DNA of 64,000 nucleotides from a candidate division WOR-1 bacterium RIFOXYB2_FULL_46_45. GTDB taxonomy: Bacteria; Margulisbacteria; WOR-1; XYC2-FULL-46-14. This document shows, piece after piece, positions 7,721 to 15,854 of this stretch (position 1 is its first letter; the number at the start of each line of letters is the position of its first letter). The stretch is from the NCBI GenBank assembly GCA_001771585.1, contig MEUE01000001.1, forward strand, positions 186,001 through 250,000. Direction: 5' to 3'. The notes beneath the pieces were generated by a model, which did no database searches, had not been told where the DNA came from, and was given only the letters and a program-made list of their open reading frames with translations. The translations under genes were made by a program, and so were the position numbers.

Positions 7721-7751
7721 TGTACGGACAGATCATTGATCTGTCCCTACA
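7721..7751. repeat. 31-base word palindrome between purF and the zinc-ribbon gene
   Basis: The element is symmetric about T7736 with 14 of 15 possible pairs. It reads TGTACGGACAGATCA, T, TGATCTGTCCCTACA. The only mismatch is C7725 against C7747, exactly the position mismatched in the 31-base element at 14123-14153, which has a different stem sequence. Confidence 0.85.
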
Positions 7752-7755
7752 TTAT

Positions 7756-9132
7756 TTAAAAAATTAAATTTAATTTTCCCAATTTCTCCGGAATCTCCAC
7801 CGGATAATGGTTGTTCAAACAGGCCATGCACATCGACTGCTGGGGGAGATTGACCGCTTTGACCAATCCCTCCAGGCTCAAATATCCGAGCGAATCGGCA
7901 TCCAAATATTTCCGGATCCCTTCAATTGAAAGGTTCGCCGCGATTAATTCGGACTTGGTCGGAGTATCTATTCCGTAATAACAGGGGCTGATGATCGGCG
8001 GAGAAGAGACCCGAAAATGAACCTCTCTCGCCCCGCATTCTTTTATTATTTTTACGATCTGCCTGGAAGTTGTCCCCCTGACAATTGAATCGTCAATAAT
8101 CACCAGCTTGCTGTCTTGAATATACTGCTTTAAGGGATTGAGCTTGACCTTTACCCCCATGTCTCTGATATCCTGGCTTGGCTGGATAAAGGTCCGGCCA
8201 ACGTAGCGGTTTTTGATCAGCGAATCGCCAAAATCAATTTTGGACTCGGAAGAAAAGCCGACCGCGGCCGGGATCCCGGAATCGGGTACCCCCGAAATAA
8301 AATCGGCCGTCGGCGCCGGCTGTTGTTTTGCCAGCAGTTTTCCCATCGCGACCCTCGCCCCATAAACGCTCCGTCCGTTTAAGACCGAATCGGGACGGGC
8401 AAAATAAATAAATTCAAAAATACAGAATGAACATTTTTTGGAGCGGGCAATCGTTTTTGACTGCAAGCCGTTCCGGTCAACCACCGCCATCTCTCCGCCT
8501 TCAAGCTCCCTGACAAAAGAAGCACCAACAATATCCAATCCGCATGACTCGGACGAAAAAATGTAGCCCCCTTCAAGTTTTCCGATACAAAGCGGGCGGA
8601 TCCCCTGCGGATCCTTGACCGCAATCAATTTGTCTTTGCTCATGACCAAAAGGGCATAAGCCCCCTGGACTTTTTCGAGCGATTCGATTAGGGCCTCTTC
8701 TAAAGTATCTTTGTTTGAAAATGAAATCAACGCGGCAATAACTTCGGAATCGGTCGTCCCGTTAAACTTGAAACCCTGGAGCCCGATCCTTAATTCTTCG
8801 GTGTTAATTAAATTACCGTTATGAGCCAGGGCGATCGGGCCGAATTTGGTGTCGACTACAATCGGCTGGGCATTGGACAAGGTGCTGGAACCGGTCGTTG
8901 AATAGCGGACATGGCCGATGCCAATACTTCCATCCAACTTTCTGATCTTCTCTTCCGAATTAAAAACGACATTGACCAGCCCCATCTCTTTGTGGCATTT
9001 GATTTCGGAACCGTTTGATACCGCTATTCCGGCCGACTCCTGGCCGCGGTGCTGGAGGGCAAACAGCCCGTAGTAGACCGTCTTGGCAATATGGTCTTTG
9101 TCAAAAGAATATTTACCGAATATTCCGCACAT
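7756..9132 (-). CDS. purF: Amidophosphoribosyltransferase
   Basis: PurF makes phosphoribosylamine from PRPP and glutamine, the committed step of purine synthesis. The N-terminal Ntn glutaminase begins MCGIFGKYS, so Cys2 becomes the catalytic residue with no propeptide, and [12 protein letters not shown] follows. The phosphoribosyltransferase domain has [14 protein letters not shown]. Cysteines in [16 protein letters not shown] and the C-terminal CMACLNN match the [4Fe-4S]-containing Bacillus-type enzyme. The 458 residues are typical. It overlaps the 3' end of proS by 20 bases; GAGG upstream of the ATG is a reasonable ribosome binding site. Confidence 0.96.
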   Translation of the reverse strand: MCGIFGKYSFDKDHIAKTVYYGLFALQHRGQESAGIAVSNGSEIKCHKEMGLVNVVFNSEEKIRKLDGSIGIGHVRYSTTGSSTLSNAQPIVVDTKFGPIALAHNGNLINTEELRIGLQGFKFNGTTDSEVIAALISFSNKDTLEEALIESLEKVQGAYALLVMSKDKLIAVKDPQGIRPLCIGKLEGGYIFSSESCGLDIVGASFVRELEGGEMAVVDRNGLQSKTIARSKKCSFCIFEFIYFARPDSVLNGRSVYGARVAMGKLLAKQQPAPTADFISGVPDSGIPAAVGFSSESKIDFGDSLIKNRYVGRTFIQPSQDIRDMGVKVKLNPLKQYIQDSKLVIIDDSIVRGTTSRQIVKIIKECGAREVHFRVSSPPIISPCYYGIDTPTKSELIAANLSIEGIRKYLDADSLGYLSLEGLVKAVNLPQQSMCMACLNNHYPVEIPEKLGKLNLIF

Positions 9133-10270
9133 GGTTTACCGCCTCGTTTATCGGAACCATCGACAGCTCTCCGCTCTTCCTCAACTTTACCTCAACCTTT
9201 CCCTCTTTCAACCCCTTCGGCCCCACGATCACTTTGACCGGAATACCGATCAGATCGATATCTTTCAATTTAACGCCGATTCGAAGATCCCGGTCATCCA
9301 GCAGCGCTTCGGAGCCAAGCTCCCGGTAAATTTTTTCGGCGGTCTCCAACTGCTCTTTGTCTTTGGAATCAACGGGAACGACCGCGACTTTAAAAGGGGC
9401 AAGCGCCGTCGGCCAGATGATCCCGTCTTTATCGTGCCCCTGCTCGATCGCCGCGGCGACGATTCTGCTGATGCCGATACCGTAACAGCCCATAATCATC
9501 GGCTGTTCTTTGTTCTCTTCGTCGATATAGACGCAATTCATTTTGGCGGAATATTTGGTCCCGAGTTTAAAAATATGGCCGACTTCAATCCCCCGTTTTC
9601 CGTTAGCCAATTCTTCTTCTCCGCTGTCGGCGATAACGTGGAATTCTTCGGAAAACTTCCCGCCCATCAAACCGGAATCGGCATCCTGGATGCAATAGTT
9701 CAAGCCCATCCGGTCAAAAATGCGGCTGTAGGCGGCGCGCATATTTTTATATTCTTCGTCAAGCGACGCTTCCGAAGTATGAAACGAATAGGCGTCTTTC
9801 ATAATAAATTCCCGGCTCCGCATGACGCCGAAGCGCGGGCGGATCTCGTCGCGGAATTTGGTTTGGATCTGGAAAAGGGTGACCGGGAGCTTTTGGTACG
9901 ACTTGACCGCGTCGCGGGCAAGGGAGGTAATGATTTCTTCGTGGGTCGGGCCGAGGCAGAATTCGTGTTCGTGGCGGTCGGAAATCCTGAAAAGTTCCTT
10001 GCCGTATTCTCCCCAGCGCCCCGATTCTTCCCAGATCTCTTTTGGAAGGAGGGTCGGCATGAGGACTTCCTGCGCGCCGGAATTGAGCATCTCTTCACGG
10101 ACGATTTGGGTTACTTTTGTGATTGCACGGAATCCCAGGGGTAAGAGGTTATAGACACCGGCCGCGACCTTCCTTATCATCCCCGCCCGGAGCATCAGTT
10201 TGTGAGAGGCCACTTCCGCCTCCGCCGGATCTTCTCGAAGCGTCGGCGCCACCAACCGCGACATTCTCAT
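9113..10270 (-). CDS. proS: Prolyl-tRNA synthetase lacking the editing (INS) domain
   Basis: Class II prolyl-tRNA synthetase charging tRNA-Pro. The catalytic core is intact: [11 protein letters not shown], the TXE-like GPTHEEIIT at about residue 108, motif 2 around [12 protein letters not shown] (about 138-148), and motif 3 [11 protein letters not shown] (261-271), followed by a normal anticodon-binding domain. The protein has 385 residues, while bacterial-type ProRS has about 570 because an INS domain of roughly 180 residues sits between motifs 2 and 3. Here that region is reduced to a linker at about residues 213-232, so mischarged Ala-tRNA-Pro cannot be edited in cis. A strong promoter lies eight bases before the ATG. 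purF overlaps its end. Confidence 0.95.
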   Translation of the reverse strand: MRMSRLVAPTLREDPAEAEVASHKLMLRAGMIRKVAAGVYNLLPLGFRAITKVTQIVREEMLNSGAQEVLMPTLLPKEIWEESGRWGEYGKELFRISDRHEHEFCLGPTHEEIITSLARDAVKSYQKLPVTLFQIQTKFRDEIRPRFGVMRSREFIMKDAYSFHTSEASLDEEYKNMRAAYSRIFDRMGLNYCIQDADSGLMGGKFSEEFHVIADSGEEELANGKRGIEVGHIFKLGTKYSAKMNCVYIDEENKEQPMIMGCYGIGISRIVAAAIEQGHDKDGIIWPTALAPFKVAVVPVDSKDKEQLETAEKIYRELGSEALLDDRDLRIGVKLKDIDLIGIPVKVIVGPKGLKEGKVEVKLRKSGELSMVPINEAVNHVRNIR

Positions 10271-10278
10271 ACTAATTC

Positions 10279-10307
10279 ATTATAGCAAAATTTGAAGCGG
10301 GTTTCAA
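10279..10307 (-). promoter_or_regulatory. Promoter of the proS-pur operon, apparently leaderless
   Basis: On the minus strand TTGAAA (10307-10302), a 17-base spacer and a perfect TATAAT (10284-10279) precede the proS ATG at 10270 by only eight bases, with no Shine-Dalgarno sequence. The -35 also overlaps a TTTGAA/TTCAAA inverted repeat next to the stop of the upstream gene. Confidence 0.75.
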
Positions 10308-10308
10308 A

Positions 10309-11178
10309 TCAGTCCTTAATTGTAAATTTAAATTTCTTAAGTAATTTTCCGGAAGAAACAACGGTACCGACATAAATACCGTTCCCCAGAAGCTCCCCCG
10401 AATCGGCCTTACCGTCCCAGGGCACCTGGTTCAATCCGGCATTCCCGCCTTCCGAATTGGCGGGACAGTTTATCTTCTTTACGATATTGCCGCTAACCGC
10501 GGTGATATAAATGATGTTGCTCTGCGCTTCGGCCAGAGTATATTGGATATAGGCGGTCCCGTTTTTGGTGATTGAGAAAGGGCTCGGATAAAAGACCACT
10601 TCGCCGACTATCCCCGATCCTTCCGCCACCGTTAGCGCGAGGACTTCAGAGGTTGTTCCTCCGCTGTTTTGCGCTTTTATCACGACGGTATTGTCTCCCG
10701 TTCCCAGTCCGGATACGGAATAGATGATGTCGCATTTGGTGACCGTTCCCTTGGCTTCCGTTTTTGAAGAAATATCTTTATCGGTTACCTGAAAGGTTTG
10801 AGCCGGAGTCGGTCCGGTACTTTCATTGAGGGTTAGGTAAATTTGATCGGTATAAATCCCGTCGGCCGATTGAATGGTCGCTTTGATTTTTACCTCTTTG
10901 CCGACATAAATCTTTTCACCTTTGTCGATCATGCTTTTATGATAGCGATTGTTTCCGGCATAGATATCGGTAATGGTTGGAACAACAACTGTTCCTCCAG
11001 GTCCGGATCCGGGTTGGCCTGCCGTTCCTTGGCTTTTAATTAGATACGCTTGCCCCAATTGAACCGTCGTATTTCCGGAAAGCTCCCCGATCGCCGGCTC
11101 TCCCACAAAGGTGTTATCGGCAAAAGAGGGAACGGCAATCAGAATCGACAATAATAGGAACCAAAAAATCTTTTTCAT
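10309..11178 (-). CDS. Secreted protein with C-terminal FlgD-type Ig-like domain
   Basis: The start is the ATG at 11178, which has GGAGG upstream and gives the signal peptide MKKIFWFLLLSILIAVPSFA. A Gly/Pro-rich linker (about residues 50-65) is followed by Ig-like strands (about 75-185). The C-terminal domain has VVFYPSPFSITKNG, SNIIYITAVSGNIVKKI and then VPWDGKADSG and NGIYVGTVVSSGKLLKKFKFTI, which is the pattern of the FlgD Ig-like fold found at the end of many secreted surface proteins. Its start codon is one base after the stop of the AlbA/Schlafen-type gene, so the two form an operon. Role unknown; exported adhesion or structural function is an inference. Confidence 0.7.
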   Translation of the reverse strand: MKKIFWFLLLSILIAVPSFADNTFVGEPAIGELSGNTTVQLGQAYLIKSQGTAGQPGSGPGGTVVVPTITDIYAGNNRYHKSMIDKGEKIYVGKEVKIKATIQSADGIYTDQIYLTLNESTGPTPAQTFQVTDKDISSKTEAKGTVTKCDIIYSVSGLGTGDNTVVIKAQNSGGTTSEVLALTVAEGSGIVGEVVFYPSPFSITKNGTAYIQYTLAEAQSNIIYITAVSGNIVKKINCPANSEGGNAGLNQVPWDGKADSGELLGNGIYVGTVVSSGKLLKKFKFTIKD

Positions 11179-11179
11179 T

Positions 11180-12544
11180 TTATTCTCCTCCACTGGAAAA
11201 ATATCCGCCGGTTTTACTGCTGCCTTGAAATTCTATTTTGTTTTCTTTTTTTAAATCACTTAACCAGCGCTCTATTGTTCTTTTGGGCTTAGCTAAGCTT
11301 CTAGATATCTGGGCTGACCTTTGGCCTGGATGACTTTTAATGTGTTTGAATAGAAGATTTACACCCTCACTTGCACCGCCATTTACACCCTCACTTGCAC
11401 CGCCATTTACACCCTCACTTGCACCGCCATTTACACCCTCACTTGCACCGCCATTTACACCCTCACCTTTAATTCTTTTTAAAAATATAACTACAAATGC
11501 CCCTGTTTTTTCTTGAAAAAGAGGAACCCTGTTCCCGTTTTTTTTGCACCCCTCAACAATCCTCTGGAACCCCGTCCCCCACCCCTCCATCATTTCGGCA
11601 TCATGGAACACCTGCGCGATAATCCTGTTTTTGGGAATTGACCGGCTTTCCTGTAATAAATTTGTCACGTTTAGTTCTTTCGGTAAAAGGCCGGGGCTCC
11701 AAATCTCAAGCCGATTATCAAATATCCTGATCTGAACATTGCCCGAATCGGCATAATCGCGATGGACTACGGCATTGGTAATAGCTTCCCTCAACGAGGT
11801 TATGGAGTAATCCCAGATTTCTTCCCTGCGGGATTTCCCTCTTATGACCACCTCCATGTCGATATGTCTTTTGATAAAATCAATGGCGTCATCCACTCCC
11901 CGCAATATATTTACGTCAAAATCCTTCATGTCAATAAACTTGACCATATTGTTGCCCTTGAACCTTGCCGCTTTTATTACCGCGTTTGGCATCAAACGAT
12001 TTTGCTTTACAAAACACAGGTAGCCGGCGTTGGTAATCTTATTCTTTTTCGTTAATCCGATTCTCTTTATATATCCCGCGGGCATTCGCGCAATAATTTT
12101 ATCGTCCAGCTCCAACTGCTTAAGTGGATATTTAAAGCTGTGCTGATCAAAGTCCGGAATAGAATATTTTTTTATCATGTCCCGGATTTCCGCTTGCGAC
12201 AATTTTTGGTTGGTTTTTCCGATACGAATATAGCCCCTGCCAAGAACAAAAACCGGCTTATTGTCGGACTCTTTAATTTCTATTTCGACAATCTCGCCGG
12301 GACCAAAGGTTTTTAAGTTTACCGAAGGATACAAGACCGGATCGGAATGGTTTTTTATTTTATTGATTATATCTTCCAGCGTCCCTTTGCCGATTACTAA
12401 TCCGGACAAGTCGCCATTGTCGTTTAAGCCGATTATAATTTTGCCGCCGTTTTTATTGGCAAAAGCCCCCAATGTTTCTATTATCTCTTTCCATTCAGCA
12501 AAAGAAGATTTTAACTCCAGTTTTTCCGATTCACGTATATTCAT
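11180..12544 (-). CDS. AlbA/Schlafen-type ATP-binding regulator with tandem repeats
   Basis: The N-terminal AlbA_2 (Schlafen) domain is recognised by KLELKSSFAEWKEIIETLGAF followed by ANKNGGKIIIGLNDNG. The HATPase_c_4 part shows EAITNAVVHRDY near residue 235 and EGWGTGFQRIVEGC near 325. After four perfect copies of GVNGGASE (about residues 360-395) a winged-helix segment ends the protein (RSAQISRSLAKPKRTIERWLSDL shortened here). The family are putative transcription regulators or helicase-related proteins, sometimes in defence contexts. No Shine-Dalgarno sequence is visible before the ATG at 12544. It is upstream of and one base from the FlgD-like gene. Confidence 0.8.
   Translation of the reverse strand: MNIRESEKLELKSSFAEWKEIIETLGAFANKNGGKIIIGLNDNGDLSGLVIGKGTLEDIINKIKNHSDPVLYPSVNLKTFGPGEIVEIEIKESDNKPVFVLGRGYIRIGKTNQKLSQAEIRDMIKKYSIPDFDQHSFKYPLKQLELDDKIIARMPAGYIKRIGLTKKNKITNAGYLCFVKQNRLMPNAVIKAARFKGNNMVKFIDMKDFDVNILRGVDDAIDFIKRHIDMEVVIRGKSRREEIWDYSITSLREAITNAVVHRDYADSGNVQIRIFDNRLEIWSPGLLPKELNVTNLLQESRSIPKNRIIAQVFHDAEMMEGWGTGFQRIVEGCKKNGNRVPLFQEKTGAFVVIFLKRIKGEGVNGGASEGVNGGASEGVNGGASEGVNGGASEGVNLLFKHIKSHPGQRSAQISRSLAKPKRTIERWLSDLKKENKIEFQGSSKTGGYFSSGGE
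11358..11466 (-). repeat. 24-bp tandem repeat inside the AlbA-type gene
   Basis: Four identical 24-base units (11358-11381, 11382-11405, 11406-11429, 11430-11453) and a partial fifth encode GVNGGASE repeats in the linker between the ATPase-like domain and the winged helix. The units are identical at the DNA level, which suggests recent slippage. Confidence 0.95.
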
Positions 12545-12647
12545 ATATAGCTTCGCTTTAAATTGTTACTCGTTAAACACTTATTCGGCCAAACGACAAA
12601 AAACGAATACCAAAAATATAAAATGTTTTATGAACTAACAATACCTA

Positions 12648-13898
12648 TTACCATGAAGACAAAGCAACTCTTTTCCATTGATTTGCAACAATACAAATAT
12701 ATAAATATTGAGAATCATAAACTATTTGTCCTTGTTCTCCAGCATGATTCACCGTTAGAGGAGCACTTCCAGGATTAACTAGATAAAGAGGGCCTGTATC
12801 AATCTTTAAGCCCTTTCCTCCACTAAAATATCCTGAAAATCCATCAACACCTTTTGCCACAGCATAAATACCAACACCATTCGTCCCCGTCGCCTCAAAA
12901 GAGCCGCCGTAAACAGCTCCTTTACCCAAGACCCCAGTACCATTAGGACTATATCCAACAACACCTAATCCATTTTCACTTCTCCCATATACACCTTTTC
13001 CTTCAACATGGTCGTTTTTACCATAAACACCGTTCTTTCTTGCTACCCCAACAATACTTTCTCCTGCCCAACCCAATACTCCATCTCCGGTTTTGCTATA
13101 TCCATAAACCCCAATCCCACCCGTCCCCGTCGCCTCAAAAGAGCCGCCTTTTGCAGCTCCTTTCCCATAAACCCCAACACCAGTTGATCCATTTGATTCA
13201 AAAAATCCAGCACTATCTTGTGCACTATATCCATAAACACCGCTAGCAACATCTCCCATTCCTATTACTCCGTACCCACCAGAACTCTGAAAAAACCCCC
13301 CTTGACCATTTGTACTTATTCCCTCAACGCCTTTGCCGTTTACACTTTGCCCTTTTACCCCTGTACTATAATCCATGCCTTGACCATAAATTCCAACCCC
13401 ACCTTTATAAGTTGATTTAACATTTATTCCATATTGATTTGCGGTTTTTTGTTCACTCGTCGGCCCCAACTCAACAACATTCCCGGTAGTTCCACTGCTT
13501 GTTACCACACTATCCGCCACTGTGGCACGGAAGGCGTAGGGAACGGTAATCAATGCAATACGAGGAGATTTTTCTGTCGATTCATCCGCCAGTTTAATGC
13601 CCAGATATCTGGTTTTACCGTCAAATACCGTAGTAGTATCAAGGGCTGTATTTACTGAACCAATTTGAACATTGTAAATTCCATCTTTCACCGGAACACT
13701 CTGCGTTTCGGTCCACAATGGGGAACCGCCGCTTGAAGCGCTATAAATTGAAAAGACTATACTGTAAGTCTTGTTCGCCAAAAGATTCCCCGAACTATCC
13801 TTCAAAATCCCCTGGACATTGATCTGGGTCGGAACCGCGGCATGGGAGACGGAAACAAAAACCAGAAGCGCGAAAAGGGACAACAAAAACTTTCTCAT
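12648..13898 (-). CDS. Secreted GVxG-repeat (trimeric fibre-like) protein
   Basis: The start at 13898 gives the signal peptide MRKFLLSLFALLVFVSVSHA with GGAGG upstream. Residues about 21-140 form a conserved module (VPTQINVQGILKDSSGNLLA, then ITVPYAFRATVADSV) that is common at the start of such secreted proteins. From about 160 to 380 there are repeats of the kind GVGVYGKGAAKGGSFEATG, GVYGYS and GVLGKG, the Gly-Val-x-Gly pattern of trimeric beta-prism fibres such as phage tail fibres. The C-terminus carries a domain ending QWKRVALSSW. It is likely a surface-exposed fibre or adhesin; function is inferred. It has its own strong promoter and follows a terminator. Confidence 0.75.
   Translation of the reverse strand: MRKFLLSLFALLVFVSVSHAAVPTQINVQGILKDSSGNLLANKTYSIVFSIYSASSGGSPLWTETQSVPVKDGIYNVQIGSVNTALDTTTVFDGKTRYLGIKLADESTEKSPRIALITVPYAFRATVADSVVTSSGTTGNVVELGPTSEQKTANQYGINVKSTYKGGVGIYGQGMDYSTGVKGQSVNGKGVEGISTNGQGGFFQSSGGYGVIGMGDVASGVYGYSAQDSAGFFESNGSTGVGVYGKGAAKGGSFEATGTGGIGVYGYSKTGDGVLGWAGESIVGVARKNGVYGKNDHVEGKGVYGRSENGLGVVGYSPNGTGVLGKGAVYGGSFEATGTNGVGIYAVAKGVDGFSGYFSGGKGLKIDTGPLYLVNPGSAPLTVNHAGEQGQIVYDSQYLYICIVANQWKRVALSSW
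12882..12908. repeat. Internal direct repeat of the fibre gene, copy 1
   Basis: A 27-base GC-rich segment is repeated identically at 13122-13148, exactly 240 bases away, and the following bases are also similar. Both encode GGSFEATGT. The conservation at DNA level in an otherwise AT-rich gene suggests internal duplication or gene conversion of an 80-codon unit. Confidence 0.8.
13122..13148. repeat. Internal direct repeat of the fibre gene, copy 2
   Basis: Identical to 12882-12908; see that entry. Confidence 0.8.
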
Positions 13899-13929
13899 GA
13901 TGATTTTCCTCCTTGATTTGGTTGTGATA

Positions 13930-13958
13930 ATCATAGAACGGAAGGGGGAGATTGTCAA
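13930..13958 (-). promoter_or_regulatory. Strong sigma70 promoter of the GVxG-repeat gene
   Basis: On the minus strand a perfect TTGACA (13958-13953), a 17-base spacer and TATGAT (13935-13930) precede the gene. The remaining leader of about 25 bases carries the GGAGG ribosome binding site, in contrast to the leaderless promoters elsewhere in the window. Confidence 0.75.
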
Positions 13959-13971
13959 TCTGTGAAAGAAT

Positions 13972-14046
13972 AAGAAAAAAGTGTGAGCAATAGTGTGAGT
14001 TTGAGTATTGAGATCAAGACTAATTACTCACACTGGCACTCACACT
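13972..14046 (-). terminator. Rho-independent terminator after the SLH barrel gene
   Basis: Two nested inverted repeats, AGTGTGAG at 13980-13987 with CTCACACT at 14039-14046, and AGTGTGAGT at 13992-14000 with ACTCACACT at 14026-14034, form a two-part stem. On the minus strand the stem is followed directly by TTTTTTCTT, the classic U-run. It would end transcription of the gene at 14164-15771. Confidence 0.75.
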
Positions 14047-14055
14047 AAAAGAAAC

Positions 14056-14109
14056 GGCCCCCTCTTTGAAGAGAACTACCCGATGAAAGGTGTTGCGAAA
14101 GAGAGGGCC
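14056..14109 (-). other. Structured 3' UTR element with 12-bp stem and 30-base loop
   Basis: GGCCCTCTCTTT and AAAGAGGGGGCC on the minus strand pair over 12 bp with one G-U wobble; on the plus strand the same position would be a C-A mismatch, so the minus-strand RNA is the likely folded form. The loop of 30 bases is long for a terminator. Function unknown. Confidence 0.45.
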
Positions 14110-14122
14110 TTTATAATTTATA

Positions 14123-14153
14123 TGTACGGGCGGGTTTCAAACCCGCCCCTTTA
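14123..14153. repeat. 31-base word palindrome after the SLH barrel gene
   Basis: Symmetric about C14138. It begins TGTACGGGCGGGTTT and continues with AAACCCGCCCCT on the other side. It has the same length, the same TGTACGG start and the same C-C mismatch at the fifth pair as the element at 7721-7751, although the stem sequence differs. Confidence 0.8.
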
Positions 14154-14163
14154 ATTTAAATTA

Positions 14164-15771
14164 CTACTTCTTAACAGCTACCGCTGTTTTTTGTCCTTTT
14201 AATATTCCCTTTGCCAGCACATCCTGGACCGTCTGAGTGCGGTAGAGAATCTCAACCGCCTCCGCGCGCGTGATCCAGCTGTTCGGCGATAATTTGTCCG
14301 AAGTTACGTATTGGAGCATTCCGGCCGTTTTCGCTCCGGCAACATAGCCCGCCGCCCAGTGGCTCGGCTTAATATCTTTGTATTCTTTGTTGTACTTCAC
14401 CGGCACGACGTTCGCGAACTTGGAGACGGTCGTCACCGCCTCGGCGCGGGTAATCCCCTTTTGAGGTTTGAACCTCGCGTCGGGATAACCGTTCACATAG
14501 CCGACACTCGCCGCCGTAAAGATCTGGTCATAGGCCCAGCTCTTGGGAGAGACATCCGAAAAAAGATGCTTCCCTTTCTGGACTTTGACATCCGCGGTGC
14601 GAACCAAAACCGTCGCGATCTCCGAACGGTTGATCTTCCCTTCCGGCCTGAAATTGCCGTCCGGGTACCCTTTGATGATCCCCTGAGTCGCCAGGAGCGA
14701 GATCTGGTTATAGGCCCAGTGATTTTCGGGAACGTCCTTAAATCTGATTAATTCCAACGGCTTGGCCGGTTCAACCAACTCTTTCCTGGCCTCCGCAACC
14801 GGCAGTCCATATGAAATCGAGAAATAGTTGTTGCTCATCCCCGGAGCCGCTTCGAATTGATGATAGGCATAGTCGAATCTAAATCCCTTCACATTTAAAC
14901 CGATACCGCCGGTCAGGTTGTTTTGGTCCAAACCGACTCTAAGCGCGATTAACGGGATCGGAGAGTATTCAATACCAAGATGTAAAGTTGACGGATTTTT
15001 TTGTGAAACACTCGAGTTGATATCACAGGCGACAATCAGCTCCTGCCCCTTAAATTCGCGCAGGCCGCGATCCCCCAGCACTTTGAACGAAGCACCGTAA
15101 ACGAGGCTGGCAGGAAAACTCTCGTCGTGTCCGCCGGGATAAGCAAGCTTTCCCCCCAAAGAGGCGGGGAGTATATTGCGGCCAACGATACCTAATTTTA
15201 AGAAATCTCTCGGCCGGGCTTGTACGCCAAGGTCAAGATCCATACCGGACCCGTTGCCGTCGCTGATTCCGCCTCCGATCAGGTTGGTTGAGAATAATTT
15301 TAAATTCGCTCCGACCGAAACATCGCTGCGGTTAAGGTCCGAACCATAGGATAAAAGAAGGACATTGTTGGTATTCCCCATTGTCCCGGCCGCGCTATCA
15401 ACTTCATAAACCGGGTCGCTTTCGGTTCCGGGCTTAATCCTGGTCACCGGAGCCCCTTCGATGCCCGAACCGGCATAACCCAAACCAAACACGCCGTACT
15501 TGGTCGGATAAACGCCGTTAATAGATGTATATGAATAATCTTCCATAAAACGGCCGAACATAGATGATACTTGGAGCTTTTCAATATTGGCTATTCCGGC
15601 CGGGTTCGAATAGGCCGCGGCGGCATCGTCCCCAAGGCCGACATAGGCCTTACCGAGCGCTATTACGCGGGCGTTTTGGATTTGAGAGGTTGGATCGTTG
15701 GCAATAAAAGCGGAAACGCTTGAAACAAGAATTAGAACCATCAGTCCGGTTATTAATATAACTCTTTTCAT
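14164..15771 (-). CDS. Outer-membrane barrel (PorV/PorQ-like) with three C-terminal SLH domains
   Basis: The start at 15771 gives MKRVILITGLMVLILVSSVSA as signal peptide with a GGAGGA site upstream. Residues about 22-330 look like a FadL/PorV-type barrel: ARVIALGKAYVGLGDDAAAA and YSNPAGIANI are the usual N-terminal signature, followed by repeated strands to YFSISYGLPVAEARKE. Three SLH repeats follow (about 345-390, 400-450, 460-510), each with W-A-Y/W-A-G and F-P/Y-P-D type motifs such as NHWAYNQISLLATQGIIKGY and ITRAEA. SLH domains bind peptidoglycan-linked polymers, so this protein could tie the outer membrane to the cell wall. SLH usually precedes the barrel in such proteins; here the order is reversed. 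Confidence 0.85.
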   Translation of the reverse strand: MKRVILITGLMVLILVSSVSAFIANDPTSQIQNARVIALGKAYVGLGDDAAAAYSNPAGIANIEKLQVSSMFGRFMEDYSYTSINGVYPTKYGVFGLGYAGSGIEGAPVTRIKPGTESDPVYEVDSAAGTMGNTNNVLLLSYGSDLNRSDVSVGANLKLFSTNLIGGGISDGNGSGMDLDLGVQARPRDFLKLGIVGRNILPASLGGKLAYPGGHDESFPASLVYGASFKVLGDRGLREFKGQELIVACDINSSVSQKNPSTLHLGIEYSPIPLIALRVGLDQNNLTGGIGLNVKGFRFDYAYHQFEAAPGMSNNYFSISYGLPVAEARKELVEPAKPLELIRFKDVPENHWAYNQISLLATQGIIKGYPDGNFRPEGKINRSEIATVLVRTADVKVQKGKHLFSDVSPKSWAYDQIFTAASVGYVNGYPDARFKPQKGITRAEAVTTVSKFANVVPVKYNKEYKDIKPSHWAAGYVAGAKTAGMLQYVTSDKLSPNSWITRAEAVEILYRTQTVQDVLAKGILKGQKTAVAVKK

Positions 15772-15854
15772 CGGGTTTTTCCTCCTGTCCCGTCTAGCGG
15801 GATCACCTTTCATATGTCTATCGGAGGAAGCCCTAGAAAACTTGCATGAAACTA

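Noticed and set aside
9083-10144. Long open frame on the plus strand (353 codons) opposite proS
   Set aside because: It is the antisense shadow of proS, which has clear class II synthetase motifs; the plus-strand frame is Phe-rich and has no recognisable motif or ribosome binding site.
10290-10309. ATTTGAA/TTCAAAT hairpin as a terminator of the FlgD-like gene
   Set aside because: The stem is only seven A/T-rich pairs, no U-run follows, and its bases form the -35 and spacer of the proS promoter.
11358-11466. Possible CRISPR array
   Set aside because: The 24-base units are directly adjacent with no spacers and are in frame in a protein gene, so they are a tandem repeat.
14311-14751. Plus-strand frame opposite the SLH repeats
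   Set aside because: Shadow frame of the SLH-encoding region, which is GC-rich and repetitive.
15787-15804. GTCCCG/CGGGAT hairpin before the SLH barrel gene as another member of the palindrome family
   Set aside because: The stem is only five to six pairs and lacks the TGTACGG frame; it may be related, but the evidence is too weak.
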